Under the pieces are notes generated by a model. That model was not told the origin of the DNA and made no database searches. It saw nothing but the letters and a program-made list of their open reading frames with translations. Shown here piece after piece: positions 1-6,380 of a stretch of DNA of 11,116 nucleotides (positions are counted from its first letter, which is position 1; the number at the start of each line of letters is the position of its first letter). The stretch spans positions 1 to 11,116 of the forward strand of contig CAJTYU010000024.1 in assembly GCA_910584095.1 (NCBI GenBank). The letters are read 5' to 3'. Source of the stretch: an uncultured Dorea sp. GTDB lineage: Bacteria > Bacillota > Clostridia > Lachnospirales > Lachnospiraceae. The position numbers and the translations under genes were made by a program.

Positions 1-62
1 CGCCGGTTACCCGACCTACACCCTTAGCAGGGGCGCCTCTTCAGCCTCTTGAGTATTTCTCC
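1..62 (-). tRNA. tRNA-Ser (anticodon GCU), 3' end outside window
   Basis: Read on the minus strand from 62, the sequence folds as the 5' part of a class II tRNA. It has a GGAGAAA acceptor strand, then UA, a D-stem CUC/GAG enclosing AAGAGGCUGAA, and an anticodon stem CGCCC/GGGUG around the loop CUGCUAA. The anticodon GCU lies at 28-26 and reads AGC/AGU serine codons. The long variable arm typical of tRNA-Ser follows (GUCGG-GUAA-CCGGC, one G-U pair). The T arm, the 3' acceptor strand and the CCA end lie beyond position 1. The 5' end is placed at 62 because the acceptor GGAG starts there. The match is clear to the eye; pairing of the 3' acceptor strand cannot be checked in this window. Confidence 0.93.
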
Positions 63-72
63 AGCAGTCTTT

Positions 73-101
73 ATTATACTAGACCCACCGGCTCTTGTCA
101 A
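73..101 (-). promoter_or_regulatory. Consensus sigma-70 promoter of tRNA-Ser
   Basis: On the minus strand a TTGACA -35 box (101-96) and a TATAAT -10 box (78-73) are separated by 17 bases, a perfect match to the housekeeping consensus. Initiation about 7 bases past the -10 box would fall near 66, leaving only a few bases of 5' leader before the tRNA at 62. A strong promoter of this kind is expected for a stable RNA gene. Confidence 0.9.
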
Positions 102-186
102 TGATTTTTTACAAATGCTTCTGTTCGCACAATGCTTTGATTCCTATTCGCACATTGTCTGCTCCGGTCTGAAAACTGCAGTTTGC

Positions 187-220
187 AAAACAAGAAGGGA
201 TACCCTATAACGGATACCCC
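187..220 (-). terminator. Rho-independent terminator after the FliD-like gene
   Basis: On the minus strand the arm at 220-212 (GGGGTATCC) pairs with the arm at 205-197 (GGGTATCCC) across a 6-base loop, giving nine pairs of which two are G-U. The T-rich run TTCTTGTTTT follows (196-187). It sits 24 bases past the stop codon of the FliD-like gene. The two wobbles become A-C mismatches in the plus-strand transcript, so the signal works mainly in the minus direction. It would stop transcription before the tRNA promoter region. Confidence 0.7.
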
Positions 221-244
221 TCCTGATAAAATTCAAATAGCTGC

Positions 245-1543
245 CTAAATTAAATAATTCAGCATCATACCAACTGCTGCGTAATTATTCATAGAATAAG
301 CGCCGCTTCTTGAGTAAGAACCAAACGCATTCATCGGATTCGTGATAGAATCTGCCTGTGCGCCCATCAAATCTCCGTTAATTAGGGAGCTGGACTGTAC
401 ATTCATTCCGCTGCTTCCCTTATTAAAGGCTTTATCCGCAATTCCGCCAGGGCCGGAAATCAAGCTCTTTGTCAGAGACGGATTATCCTTCATGTTCTTC
501 GCAAATGTGTCCTTGTCAAACTTCAGGGTCGCATCCTTATTCACAGTAATTCCAAGCTGTTTCAAAGACTGTTCAGATCCTAACCCTGCAACAAGGTTAC
601 GAAGCTGTCTGTCCACGCCGGTTCCCCTGTCATAATTATCGTTGAGAAGCTTCAACGATGAATTATAAGAACCAACAAGGTCGCTCAGCGCACTGGCAAT
701 CTTATCAGAATCCACATCAGCCTTAATGGATGCTTTTCCCACACCCTTCAACTCTATACCGATTCTATAAGAATCTGCATAAACATCATTGCTGTAGGAT
801 TCATGCTGCGTTGTCTTTCCGCCTGTGGTAATGGAATACTTTGAATTAGCCGCTTCTGTCTTCACGGTATCAGCCCCGGCTGCCGCGCCAAGATTTCCGC
901 TCACATCAAATGTATTTGCAGCGCCAGTGTATTTGCCTTCCAGCTGCAGCGATGCAACGCCGTCTTTCTGCACTACGCTGGCTTTCACATTCGATGAACC
1001 GTTATTAATCTGGTCTGCAGCCTCTTTCAGCATCTGCGCATTTGTCTTAGCCGTGCCGTCTGCATTTGCAGCGCTTACTTTAACATTTACAGAATTTAAA
1101 GCATTCCCTACTGTAAAGTCCATGTCAGACTGTGCCTTATCGGAAGCCTTTACGCCTTCGCTCACATTGACCTGTGCAGCTGCAAGCTGTTGAACATCTA
1201 CATCTATCTGCTGTGCATTTCTAACCGGAAGCTTCTCTGTAGCCGTTGCAACAGATGAATTTGAACTGCTAACTACCAGATCGTTCATGACTCCGCTCTG
1301 GTTAGAGCTCTTAAGCGCATTTGCCGAACTCATCAGATCAGACATGCTGTTGCTGTAATTCTTAACAAATGCCATGCTGGATGTAAGAGATGTATTCCGG
1401 TATGAGTTCGACACTCTGGATACCGGAGAAATCGCCTCCATATACCGCTGGTTTCTTGAAAGCGCCTGTGTCAGGCGAAAATTATTGATCGAAGACTGAT
1501 AGTTATAATATCCCATACGGGAATTTACTCCATTGATTGCCAT
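245..1543 (-). CDS. Short FliD-like flagellar cap-related protein
   Basis: A 432-residue protein with two regions resembling the filament cap protein FliD. Residues about 103-220 look like the FliD core fold (QIDVDVQQLAAAQVNV, then an ADQINNGSSNVKASVVQKDG stretch and TGAANTFDVS). Residues about 277-372 resemble the FliD C-terminal domain (IASALSDLVGSYNSSLKLL, SLKQLGITVNKDATLKFD, and an NP..T.SLISGPGGIA segment). The helical D0 ends that assemble a normal FliD are absent. The N-terminus instead has an aromatic GYYNYQSSINNF segment and the C-terminus ends in NNYAAVGMMLNYLI. No signal peptide is visible, so export by the flagellar apparatus is possible. The start is supported by GGAGG (1555-1551) seven bases before ATG. 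It follows the chemoreceptor gene by 83 bases and has its own candidate sigma-28 promoter. Family resemblance is fairly clear; function as a cap is uncertain. Confidence 0.65.
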   Translation of the reverse strand: MAINGVNSRMGYYNYQSSINNFRLTQALSRNQRYMEAISPVSRVSNSYRNTSLTSSMAFVKNYSNSMSDLMSSANALKSSNQSGVMNDLVVSSSNSSVATATEKLPVRNAQQIDVDVQQLAAAQVNVSEGVKASDKAQSDMDFTVGNALNSVNVKVSAANADGTAKTNAQMLKEAADQINNGSSNVKASVVQKDGVASLQLEGKYTGAANTFDVSGNLGAAAGADTVKTEAANSKYSITTGGKTTQHESYSNDVYADSYRIGIELKGVGKASIKADVDSDKIASALSDLVGSYNSSLKLLNDNYDRGTGVDRQLRNLVAGLGSEQSLKQLGITVNKDATLKFDKDTFAKNMKDNPSLTKSLISGPGGIADKAFNKGSSGMNVQSSSLINGDLMGAQADSITNPMNAFGSYSRSGAYSMNNYAAVGMMLNYLI

Positions 1544-1589
1544 ATCTTTCCCTCCTTTCTCGTAGTTCTATTTATCTTCTACATATATT

Positions 1590-1616
1590 ATATCGACATC
1601 TCAGATACAAATATTA
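1590..1616 (-). promoter_or_regulatory. Candidate sigma-28 (SigD/FliA) promoter for the FliD-like gene
   Basis: On the minus strand TAAT (1616-1613) and GTCGATAT (1597-1590) are spaced by 15 bases. The known flagellar sigma-28 consensus in Bacillus and relatives is about TAAA-N15-GCCGATAT, so there is one mismatch in each box. It lies 47 bases upstream of the ATG, in the gap after the chemoreceptor gene. The assignment is inferred from motif and position only. Confidence 0.5.
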
Positions 1617-1626
1617 AGACTTTCCT

Positions 1627-3306
1627 TTATCTGTTCTTGTCTCTTAATTTGAAACGTGCAACCAAAGACTTCAGAAGCTGCGACTGACTGGATAATTCTT
1701 CGCTGGCCGCCGCACTCTCTTCTGCCGTAGCAGAATTTGTCTGTACAACGCTGGAAATCTGATCCATGCCTGTCGTTACCTGTGATATCTCTTCTGCCTG
1801 CCTGTCTGCCGCAGTCGAAATCTCATCCACATATGTAACAGCGCTCTTGGTACTTTCAACCGTTGCCTGGATCGCCTCTGCCGTCCTGCCTACAATTTCA
1901 GTTCCATTCTCAACCGCCTGGATTGTACCTTCGATAAGAATCGTTGTATTACTTGCAGCCTCCGCGCTCTTAGATGCAAGGTTACGCACCTCGTCGGCTA
2001 CAACCGCAAATCCCTTGCCGGCCTCGCCTGCACGAGCCGCCTCTACGGCCGCGTTCAGCGCCAAAATATTCGTCTGGAACGCAATATCCTCAATCGTCTT
2101 AATGATTTTACCGATATCCCCTGACTTCTGGCTGATATCTTCCATAGCTACGATCATATCCTGCATCTGCTCATTCGATACAGTCAGCTTCTCCTGGGCC
2201 TCTTCTACCTTGCTGCTTGCCTCTTTTGCATTGCTTGCTGTAGTCGTTACTTCCCTTGAAATCTCATTAACAGTAGCCGCCAGCTCTTCTACAGAACTTG
2301 CCTGCTCGGTAGCTCCCTGTGATAATGCCTGCGCGCCGGAGGATACTTGATCCGCCCCGCTTGCCACCTGATCGGACGCATCGTTGATCTGCCTCATGGT
2401 CTCGCTTAAGTTGAGGTTCATATGGCGGATAGACTCAAGCAGCGGCTTGAAATCCCCAATGTAAACTTCTTCTTTGGCGTAAAGGTTAAAGTTGCCGCCC
2501 GCCATCTCATCCAACAGATAAGACAGGTCGCGCATAACATCCTCCAGTCCGTGGCAGGTAGCCTGCACACTCTTTACCAGCGTCCCAAATTCATCGGCTG
2601 ATTCATAATCAAGCTGCTGCTTCATATTGCCGCTTGCAAGGCCTTCCATTGCAGCCTCGATTTCCTGTACCGGCCTAACAATAGTCCTTGTCACTCTTGC
2701 GCAGATAATCATCGCAAGAATAATGGCGACCGCTGCAATTGCCAAAAGAATCATCAAACTCTGGTTCGTTGTTGCAACGCTCTTCTGAGCAGTTTCCTCA
2801 CGGATTGTTACAGACTCATCAATTAATGCGTTAATTGTCTCAATTACATGGTTCAATGCGGGCTCGCAATCCGATATGATCTTTTTTCCCGCGGTAGCCT
2901 GATCACTCTTATCCAAATCTGAAATAATATCGTCCGCAATCGTAAACCAGCTTTCTAATGCTTTTGAAAGCTCTGCAACCTTTCCCTCATCCAGAACATC
3001 CAGCTTCTGGACAATCTCCAGATTCTCACGGATGGTTGCAATATTACTGTCGATCTCCTGCTTGGTCTGCGCGTCGGAACTTCCGGTAATTACCATATCG
3101 CGCACATCCTTTGCCGCCATAAATGTATTAATCCGGCATACCTTTACTGCATCGTCCGCGGCAACTACGCCGTTAATAAAATCCTTTAGGTTATTATTCG
3201 CCTTCTGGAGCTGCATAATTGAAAAAATAGATATCATAACCGTCAATAGCAGCACAACTCCAAAGGATACAAGTAATTTACTTCTGATTTTCAATTTCTT
3301 TAACAT
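1627..3306 (-). CDS. Methyl-accepting chemotaxis protein
   Basis: A 559-residue transmembrane chemoreceptor. A positively charged N-terminus leads into TM1 (about 11-32). An extracellular helical sensor of about 150 residues follows (four-helix-bundle type, 33-182), then TM2 (about 183-203). A HAMP linker starting IVRPVQEIEAAMEGLASGN (209-227) is followed by a second HAMP-like stretch (about 257-305). The long cytoplasmic coiled coil has the conserved hairpin tip near 405-440 (IAFQTNILALNAAVEAARAG, then GKGFAVVADEVRNLA), where CheA and CheW dock. Glu/Gln/Ala-rich helices on either side (about 333-350 and 525-545) are likely adaptation methylation sites. No C-terminal CheR-binding pentapeptide is seen. 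AAGGAGAG precedes ATG, and the upstream gene's TAA lies immediately before this ribosome binding site, so translational coupling is likely. The ligand cannot be inferred. Confidence 0.95.
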   Translation of the reverse strand: MLKKLKIRSKLLVSFGVVLLLTVMISIFSIMQLQKANNNLKDFINGVVAADDAVKVCRINTFMAAKDVRDMVITGSSDAQTKQEIDSNIATIRENLEIVQKLDVLDEGKVAELSKALESWFTIADDIISDLDKSDQATAGKKIISDCEPALNHVIETINALIDESVTIREETAQKSVATTNQSLMILLAIAAVAIILAMIICARVTRTIVRPVQEIEAAMEGLASGNMKQQLDYESADEFGTLVKSVQATCHGLEDVMRDLSYLLDEMAGGNFNLYAKEEVYIGDFKPLLESIRHMNLNLSETMRQINDASDQVASGADQVSSGAQALSQGATEQASSVEELAATVNEISREVTTTASNAKEASSKVEEAQEKLTVSNEQMQDMIVAMEDISQKSGDIGKIIKTIEDIAFQTNILALNAAVEAARAGEAGKGFAVVADEVRNLASKSAEAASNTTILIEGTIQAVENGTEIVGRTAEAIQATVESTKSAVTYVDEISTAADRQAEEISQVTTGMDQISSVVQTNSATAEESAAASEELSSQSQLLKSLVARFKLRDKNR

Positions 3307-3317
3307 CTTTCTCTCCT

Positions 3318-4568
3318 TTACGTCTCTTTATCATTTATATTTTGTATGGTATCTTCTGTTCCTTTTTCCTCATCCTTCTTCAGTCGTTCACGAAATCGTT
3401 CTTTTGCGTCCAGCAATCTGACACGGACAGCAAGCCATATCTTCCTGCAACGGTTAACGCACATCGTCTTCATGAATCGAAAATCCCTGACCAGCCAACA
3501 AAAAACCAGTAAAAAAGGATATTTCCCTAATATTGGAAAAAACTGGAACATATAGTTCTTTGGCGGAAACAGCCATTCTCTTTTCCTTGCCGCCCATTCG
3601 CCTTCACGGTCACGCCAGTAAAAGTCCAGCCTTGCCCTTTCATTCGGCAAAAGCGCCTTGTCAAGCTGCTTATTATTCTTACCTCGAACTATAATATATT
3701 CCTCTAATTCCAGCGCAAGCCCATACTCCTGCCTTGCGCCTTCTTCAAACCACAATGTAGCGAGAACCCCTATCTGACGGATAAATTCCTCCCATCCCGC
3801 TTTTGCTACATACTCTGCCGGCACATCCCGGCAAAAGGTCTCAGCAAGAAGTCTCTGAAACTGCCAGAAGTCCAGAACTTCCCTTATTTTCAACATCCCC
3901 GTGGCATATGATTCGACCAGTCTGCCCACGCGGTATAAATACTCCTCTTCCCTTGACAGGGTATAAATGAATTTATGGTCTGCAACACGCCGGTATTTTC
4001 TAACTGGCCCGGAAAAATACCGCTTTACAATGTTGTTCTCAATCGGTACGGTCTCGTAAAACACGATCCGGATACCTGGCACCCTTACATACACAGTGCC
4101 TTTAACCAGCCGGTCCTCCTGCTGCTCATAGTCCATATCTCGCATAAACCTGTGTATCTGGGGCAAATGTTTCTTTCCTACAAGAAACTCTATCTGTTCT
4201 GTATAGGCCATCTCCGGCTTATCATACAATTCAGCAGCCTCCGCACTCGTCAAAAGCAGTGCGTCAATTCTGTGCTGTTCAAGCTGCCATAGGATTACCT
4301 CTTCTGCTTTATGGTATGATTCGCGCAAAAGGAGTTCTCTTTTGTAGCCCTGATAGAATTGTAATTTACAGTCCTCCGAAATCTCTTTTTCCACTCCCAT
4401 GGATCCCAGATAGATAATATTCGTAATATTATGAAAGTCGGATAATTTTAAAATTGTCTCCCAGCTTACGGCCCTCCTCAGCTTTTGGACCGGATTCTGA
4501 TTTACAATTGCCGCAAGCAATATTAACATATACCTTATTTCATAATTGATAGCAGTCCCTCCCTCCAC
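3318..4568 (-). CDS. Degenerate nucleotidyltransferase-family protein (NTP_transf_5-like)
   Basis: About 416 residues, resembling the uncharacterised nucleotidyltransferase family Pfam NTP_transf_5. That family is known from polysaccharide loci and has an N-terminal LKG...LYP.P..R...DID.LV core. Here the corresponding stretch (103-130) reads ALLLTSAEAAELYDKPEM then AYTEQIEFLV. The LKG becomes LTS, and the DID metal-binding pair becomes QIE. Further matches are LSREEEYLYRVGRLVESYAT (205-224), where the family's H..KH is lost, VLDFWQF (231-237), and a C-terminal FPPKNYMFQFFPILGKYPFL block (334-353). The tail is strongly basic then acidic. Catalysis is therefore doubtful. Start choice is uncertain: GTG at 4568 opens the longest frame, but the strong GGAGGGAGGG lies just inside it; ATG at 4529 or a non-canonical ATC at 4550 are alternatives. 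It overlaps nothing upstream and lies 11 bases before the chemoreceptor gene, probably in one transcript. Confidence 0.7.
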   Translation of the reverse strand: MEGGTAINYEIRYMLILLAAIVNQNPVQKLRRAVSWETILKLSDFHNITNIIYLGSMGVEKEISEDCKLQFYQGYKRELLLRESYHKAEEVILWQLEQHRIDALLLTSAEAAELYDKPEMAYTEQIEFLVGKKHLPQIHRFMRDMDYEQQEDRLVKGTVYVRVPGIRIVFYETVPIENNIVKRYFSGPVRKYRRVADHKFIYTLSREEEYLYRVGRLVESYATGMLKIREVLDFWQFQRLLAETFCRDVPAEYVAKAGWEEFIRQIGVLATLWFEEGARQEYGLALELEEYIIVRGKNNKQLDKALLPNERARLDFYWRDREGEWAARKREWLFPPKNYMFQFFPILGKYPFLLVFCWLVRDFRFMKTMCVNRCRKIWLAVRVRLLDAKERFRERLKKDEEKGTEDTIQNINDKET

Positions 4569-4594
4569 CTGTCATAAATCATACCTTTAATATA

Positions 4595-4602
4595 TTATCG
4601 GA
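4595..4602 (-). promoter_or_regulatory. TCCGATAA box upstream of the nucleotidyltransferase-like gene
   Basis: The minus strand reads GTCCGATAA (4603-4595), 26 bases before the GTG. It matches seven of eight bases of the sigma-28 -10 box GCCGATAA, but no TAAA lies at the usual distance (TATT at 4620-4617, 14 bases away, is the nearest candidate). It is equally a copy of the GTCCRATAW motif clustered at 5400-5540. Whether it is a promoter or an operator cannot be decided from sequence. Confidence 0.35.
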
Positions 4603-4627
4603 CAACTTAAAAAAAAAATAATATCTT

Positions 4628-5368
4628 TTATCGATTTCTTTTTGCTTCCTGCAAAATTCTTCTTTCCTCAAATATATCAGTTGCTTTCATATTATATATT
4701 GCGTGCTTTTCATCTGCAACCAGCCGGCCGGCCACCAGTGTAATACACCTGCGCTTCAGAATCGTAACCAACTCCCTTGCATGGCTGGCCACCACTATCG
4801 TCATGCCTTGATAATTCAATTCTTCCAGAAGCTGCATCAGGTCCCATGCAGAATCCGGATCCAAATTCGCCGTAGGCTCGTCCGCAATCAAGATCTCCGG
4901 ACGGACGGACAGCGCCCTTGCAAGCAGTATCCTTGCCTGTTCCCCCCCAGACAATTCCAATGGATTCGACTGATATTTTCCTGCAAGTCCCACAAGTCCC
5001 AGAAGTTTCATAATCCTAGCATTCATATTTCCGTCGTCATTCCCTGTCGCAAGCATGGCAAGCTCAATATTATCATAAACGGACCGATCGTTCAGAAGGC
5101 CGACATTTGAAGACACAATCCCCAAACGTCTTCGATGAGCCGAAATCCTGCTTCGCTTCATCGTGTCGACCCTTCTCCCTTCAACCGTAATCGTCCCCGA
5201 AGTCACTTCCTCTTGCTTCATAATTAAATCCAACAGTGTGCTTTTTCCAGCGCCGCTCTTTCCTATTATAAAGACAAATTCACCCTTTTCAATCTCAAAT
5301 GAAACATCGTCCAGCACCGCTTTTTTTCGGAATTTCTTTGTCACATGCTCAAAAATAATTTGTGCCAT
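4628..5368 (-). CDS. FtsE-like ABC transporter ATP-binding protein
   Basis: A 246-residue ABC ATPase most like FtsE. In order it has Walker A GKSGAGKST (36-44), a segment aligning with the FtsE Q-loop (RRLGIVSSNVGLLNDRSVYDN, 80-100), signature LSGGEQ (139-144), Walker B ILIADEP (159-165), D-loop ANLD (167-170) and H-loop His196 in VVASH. In FtsE the Q-loop reads FQD; here it is SSN, so the coupling glutamine is replaced by Ser87. FtsE normally works with the membrane protein FtsX to control peptidoglycan hydrolases at the septum. No FtsX gene lies next to it: downstream is the nucleotidyltransferase-like gene, upstream an intergenic region. The C-terminus (225-246) is charged and helical. AAGGAAGG five bases before ATG sets the start. 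The fold is certain; the partner and process are unknown, and it may not be the cell's main FtsE. Confidence 0.85.
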   Translation of the reverse strand: MAQIIFEHVTKKFRKKAVLDDVSFEIEKGEFVFIIGKSGAGKSTLLDLIMKQEEVTSGTITVEGRRVDTMKRSRISAHRRRLGIVSSNVGLLNDRSVYDNIELAMLATGNDDGNMNARIMKLLGLVGLAGKYQSNPLELSGGEQARILLARALSVRPEILIADEPTANLDPDSAWDLMQLLEELNYQGMTIVVASHARELVTILKRRCITLVAGRLVADEKHAIYNMKATDIFEERRILQEAKRNR

Positions 5369-5397
5369 AATTTCCTTCCTTAATTTTTTTCAATTAC

Positions 5398-5541
5398 TTC
5401 CGATATTTATATTATATGTTTATTAATTGTTAACATCCGATAAATGACATTTATCAAATTGCTAACGTCCGATATGGCGTTCTTATCGGACTACTAATGT
5501 CCGATATGGTATACCTTATTGGACATTAGCAGTCCAATAAG
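5398..5541. repeat. Array of seven GTCCRATAW motifs including a 60-bp palindrome
   Basis: The motif (A/G/T)TCCRATAW occurs at 5399-5406, 5435-5443, 5467-5475, 5483-5491 (reverse), 5499-5507, 5516-5524 (reverse) and 5532-5540. The last four make a palindrome, 5482-5541, with its centre between 5511 and 5512: 26 Watson-Crick pairs, one G-T and three mismatches over 30 positions. Weaker pairing extends to 5473-5550. The inner 36 bp (5494-5529) are nearly perfect, with GGTATACC in the middle. The longer unit CTAAYGTCCGATATGG recurs at 5462-5477 and 5494-5509. A further small palindrome, GATAAATGACATTTATC, lies at 5439-5455. The region sits between two divergent genes. It could be clustered operators, a structured RNA or a mobile miniature repeat; the sequence alone does not choose. 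Confidence 0.8.
5411..5416 (-). promoter_or_regulatory. Candidate -10 box for the FtsE-like gene
   Basis: The minus strand reads TATAAT (5416-5411), 42 bases before the ATG at 5368. No good -35 box lies 16-18 bases upstream; that position is occupied by the CCGATAA repeat copy at 5437-5443. A promoter whose -35 region coincides with a repeated motif would fit an activator- or repressor-controlled gene. This is an inference from spacing. Confidence 0.4.
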
Positions 5542-5546
5542 TACAC

Positions 5547-5594
5547 TATACTGTTTTAGACTAAAGCAGTCAATATAGATTCTTAAAACAGGAG
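5547..5594 (+). promoter_or_regulatory. Leader of the C39-like gene: -10-like box and competing hairpins near the RBS
   Basis: A TATACT box (5547-5552) lies 47 bases before the ATG without a convincing -35. CTGTTTTAG (5551-5559) can pair with CTAAAGCAG (5561-5569, one G-U). Alternatively, its CTGTTTTA (5551-5558) can pair perfectly with TAAAACAG (5584-5591), which runs into the ribosome binding site CAGGAG (5589-5594). The two pairings exclude each other. They matter for translation only if transcription starts upstream of 5551. Confidence 0.35.
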
Positions 5595-5599
5595 AAAAA

Positions 5600-6301
5600 A
5601 TGAAGAAGAAACTGATATGCGGAATAATTGCCCTTATCCTTCTGCTATGCACTCCCTTTTGCCGGCTCGACCTTGCTTCCGGTGTCCTAAAGGTACCGCT
5701 GGCGCTGCCAGAGGCCGCTCCCGATCCGCCGGAATCTCCGGTCTTCTCAGACGGGATGTACACCCTTTCTCTCACAAGCAGCGTAGGGCTTCTTACTTAT
5801 TATAATCAAAATGATGTCCGATGGGCGGATGCCCTTTATGGCGGAATGGATCCTATCGCCAGTTATGGCTGCGGTCCCACCGCCCTAGCCATGCTGGTAA
5901 CCAGCTTTACCAGCAATACGTATACTCCCGCTGATATGGCAAACTGGGCGGCTTCTAATAATTACTGGTCCGCCGGGTCTGGCACCAAACATAATTTTTT
6001 TCTGGAAGGCGCCTCTGCATTTGGTTTTCAGGCATCTTCCTTCCAGAATTTCACACCGGAGGGCATTATCGCCGAATTAAAAAACGGGCATGTCTTAGTT
6101 GCCCTTATGGGTCCGGGACAGTTTACTGCCGTGGGACATTTTATCATTATATATAATTACTGGTCCGGAAATCAGGTAAGCATTGCTGATCCCGCCAGCT
6201 TAGAACGCACCCAGGTTCCTTGGGATGTCCAGACCCTTATAGACGAGCTGGCATATGGAGCAAACGGCGGCGGTCCGCTTTGGAGCATTTCTCCAAAATA
6301 A
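5600..6301 (+). CDS. Secreted C39-like (papain-fold) cysteine peptidase
   Basis: A 233-residue protein with an N-terminal signal peptide (KKK then a hydrophobic core, residues 2-20; Cys17 and Cys21 lie near the end but a clear lipobox is not evident). A proline-rich linker spans about 32-47. The Peptidase_C39_2-type domain runs from about 65: YYNQNDVRWADALYG with the oxyanion Gln70, SYGCGPTALAM with the catalytic Cys91, GHFIIIYNY with His180, and IADPAS with Asp197. All triad residues are present, so activity outside the membrane is likely. The proline linker and signal suggest a cell-surface or secreted enzyme; the substrate is unknown. It is a single-gene unit: divergent from the FtsE-like gene and ended by the hairpin at 6343-6373. 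GGAG five bases before ATG supports the start. Related domains also occur in peptidoglycan and bacteriocin contexts, but nothing here indicates bacteriocin processing. Confidence 0.85.
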   Translation: MKKKLICGIIALILLLCTPFCRLDLASGVLKVPLALPEAAPDPPESPVFSDGMYTLSLTSSVGLLTYYNQNDVRWADALYGGMDPIASYGCGPTALAMLVTSFTSNTYTPADMANWAASNNYWSAGSGTKHNFFLEGASAFGFQASSFQNFTPEGIIAELKNGHVLVALMGPGQFTAVGHFIIIYNYWSGNQVSIADPASLERTQVPWDVQTLIDELAYGANGGGPLWSISPK

Positions 6302-6342
6302 ACCGGCTACACGCTATACTTCCCTAAAATAAGAACATAGTA

Positions 6343-6380
6343 AAAGGTTTGCAGCTTTTGGCTGCAAACCTTTCTTTTTT
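6343..6380 (+). terminator. Strong Rho-independent terminator, usable from both sides
   Basis: A perfect 13-bp stem (6343-6355 with 6361-6373, core GGTTTGCAGC) with a 5-base loop is followed by CTTTTTT on the plus strand, 41 bases past the stop of the C39-like gene. On the minus strand the same stem lies just after the stop of the small chaperone-like gene (6379) and is followed by TTTACTATG, so it can also end the fliD operon, with a weaker T-run. Confidence 0.92.

Noticed and set aside
124..184. TTCGCACA direct repeats (124-131 and 147-154) and the AAACTGCAGTTT palindrome (173-184)
   Set aside because: They are short, isolated, and not tied to a promoter or repeated elsewhere in the window; chance is a sufficient explanation.
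1766..2350. Plus-strand open frame of 194 codons inside the chemoreceptor gene
   Set aside because: It lies opposite the highly conserved receptor signalling domain. The Ser/Ala-rich product mirrors the codon pattern of the real gene and has no family resemblance.
4604..4630. Terminator after the FtsE-like gene
   Set aside because: A run of ten T on the minus strand (4618-4609) is present just after the stop, but no GC-containing stem precedes it, so I do not call a terminator there.
5398..5541. CRISPR array
   Set aside because: The repeated motif is only about 9-16 bases, alternates in orientation and has no regular spacers, so it is not a CRISPR.
5494..5775. Minus-strand open frame of 93 codons overlapping the start of the C39-like gene
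   Set aside because: It runs antisense to the signal peptide and linker of a well-supported gene and ends inside the palindrome; no ribosome binding site is seen.
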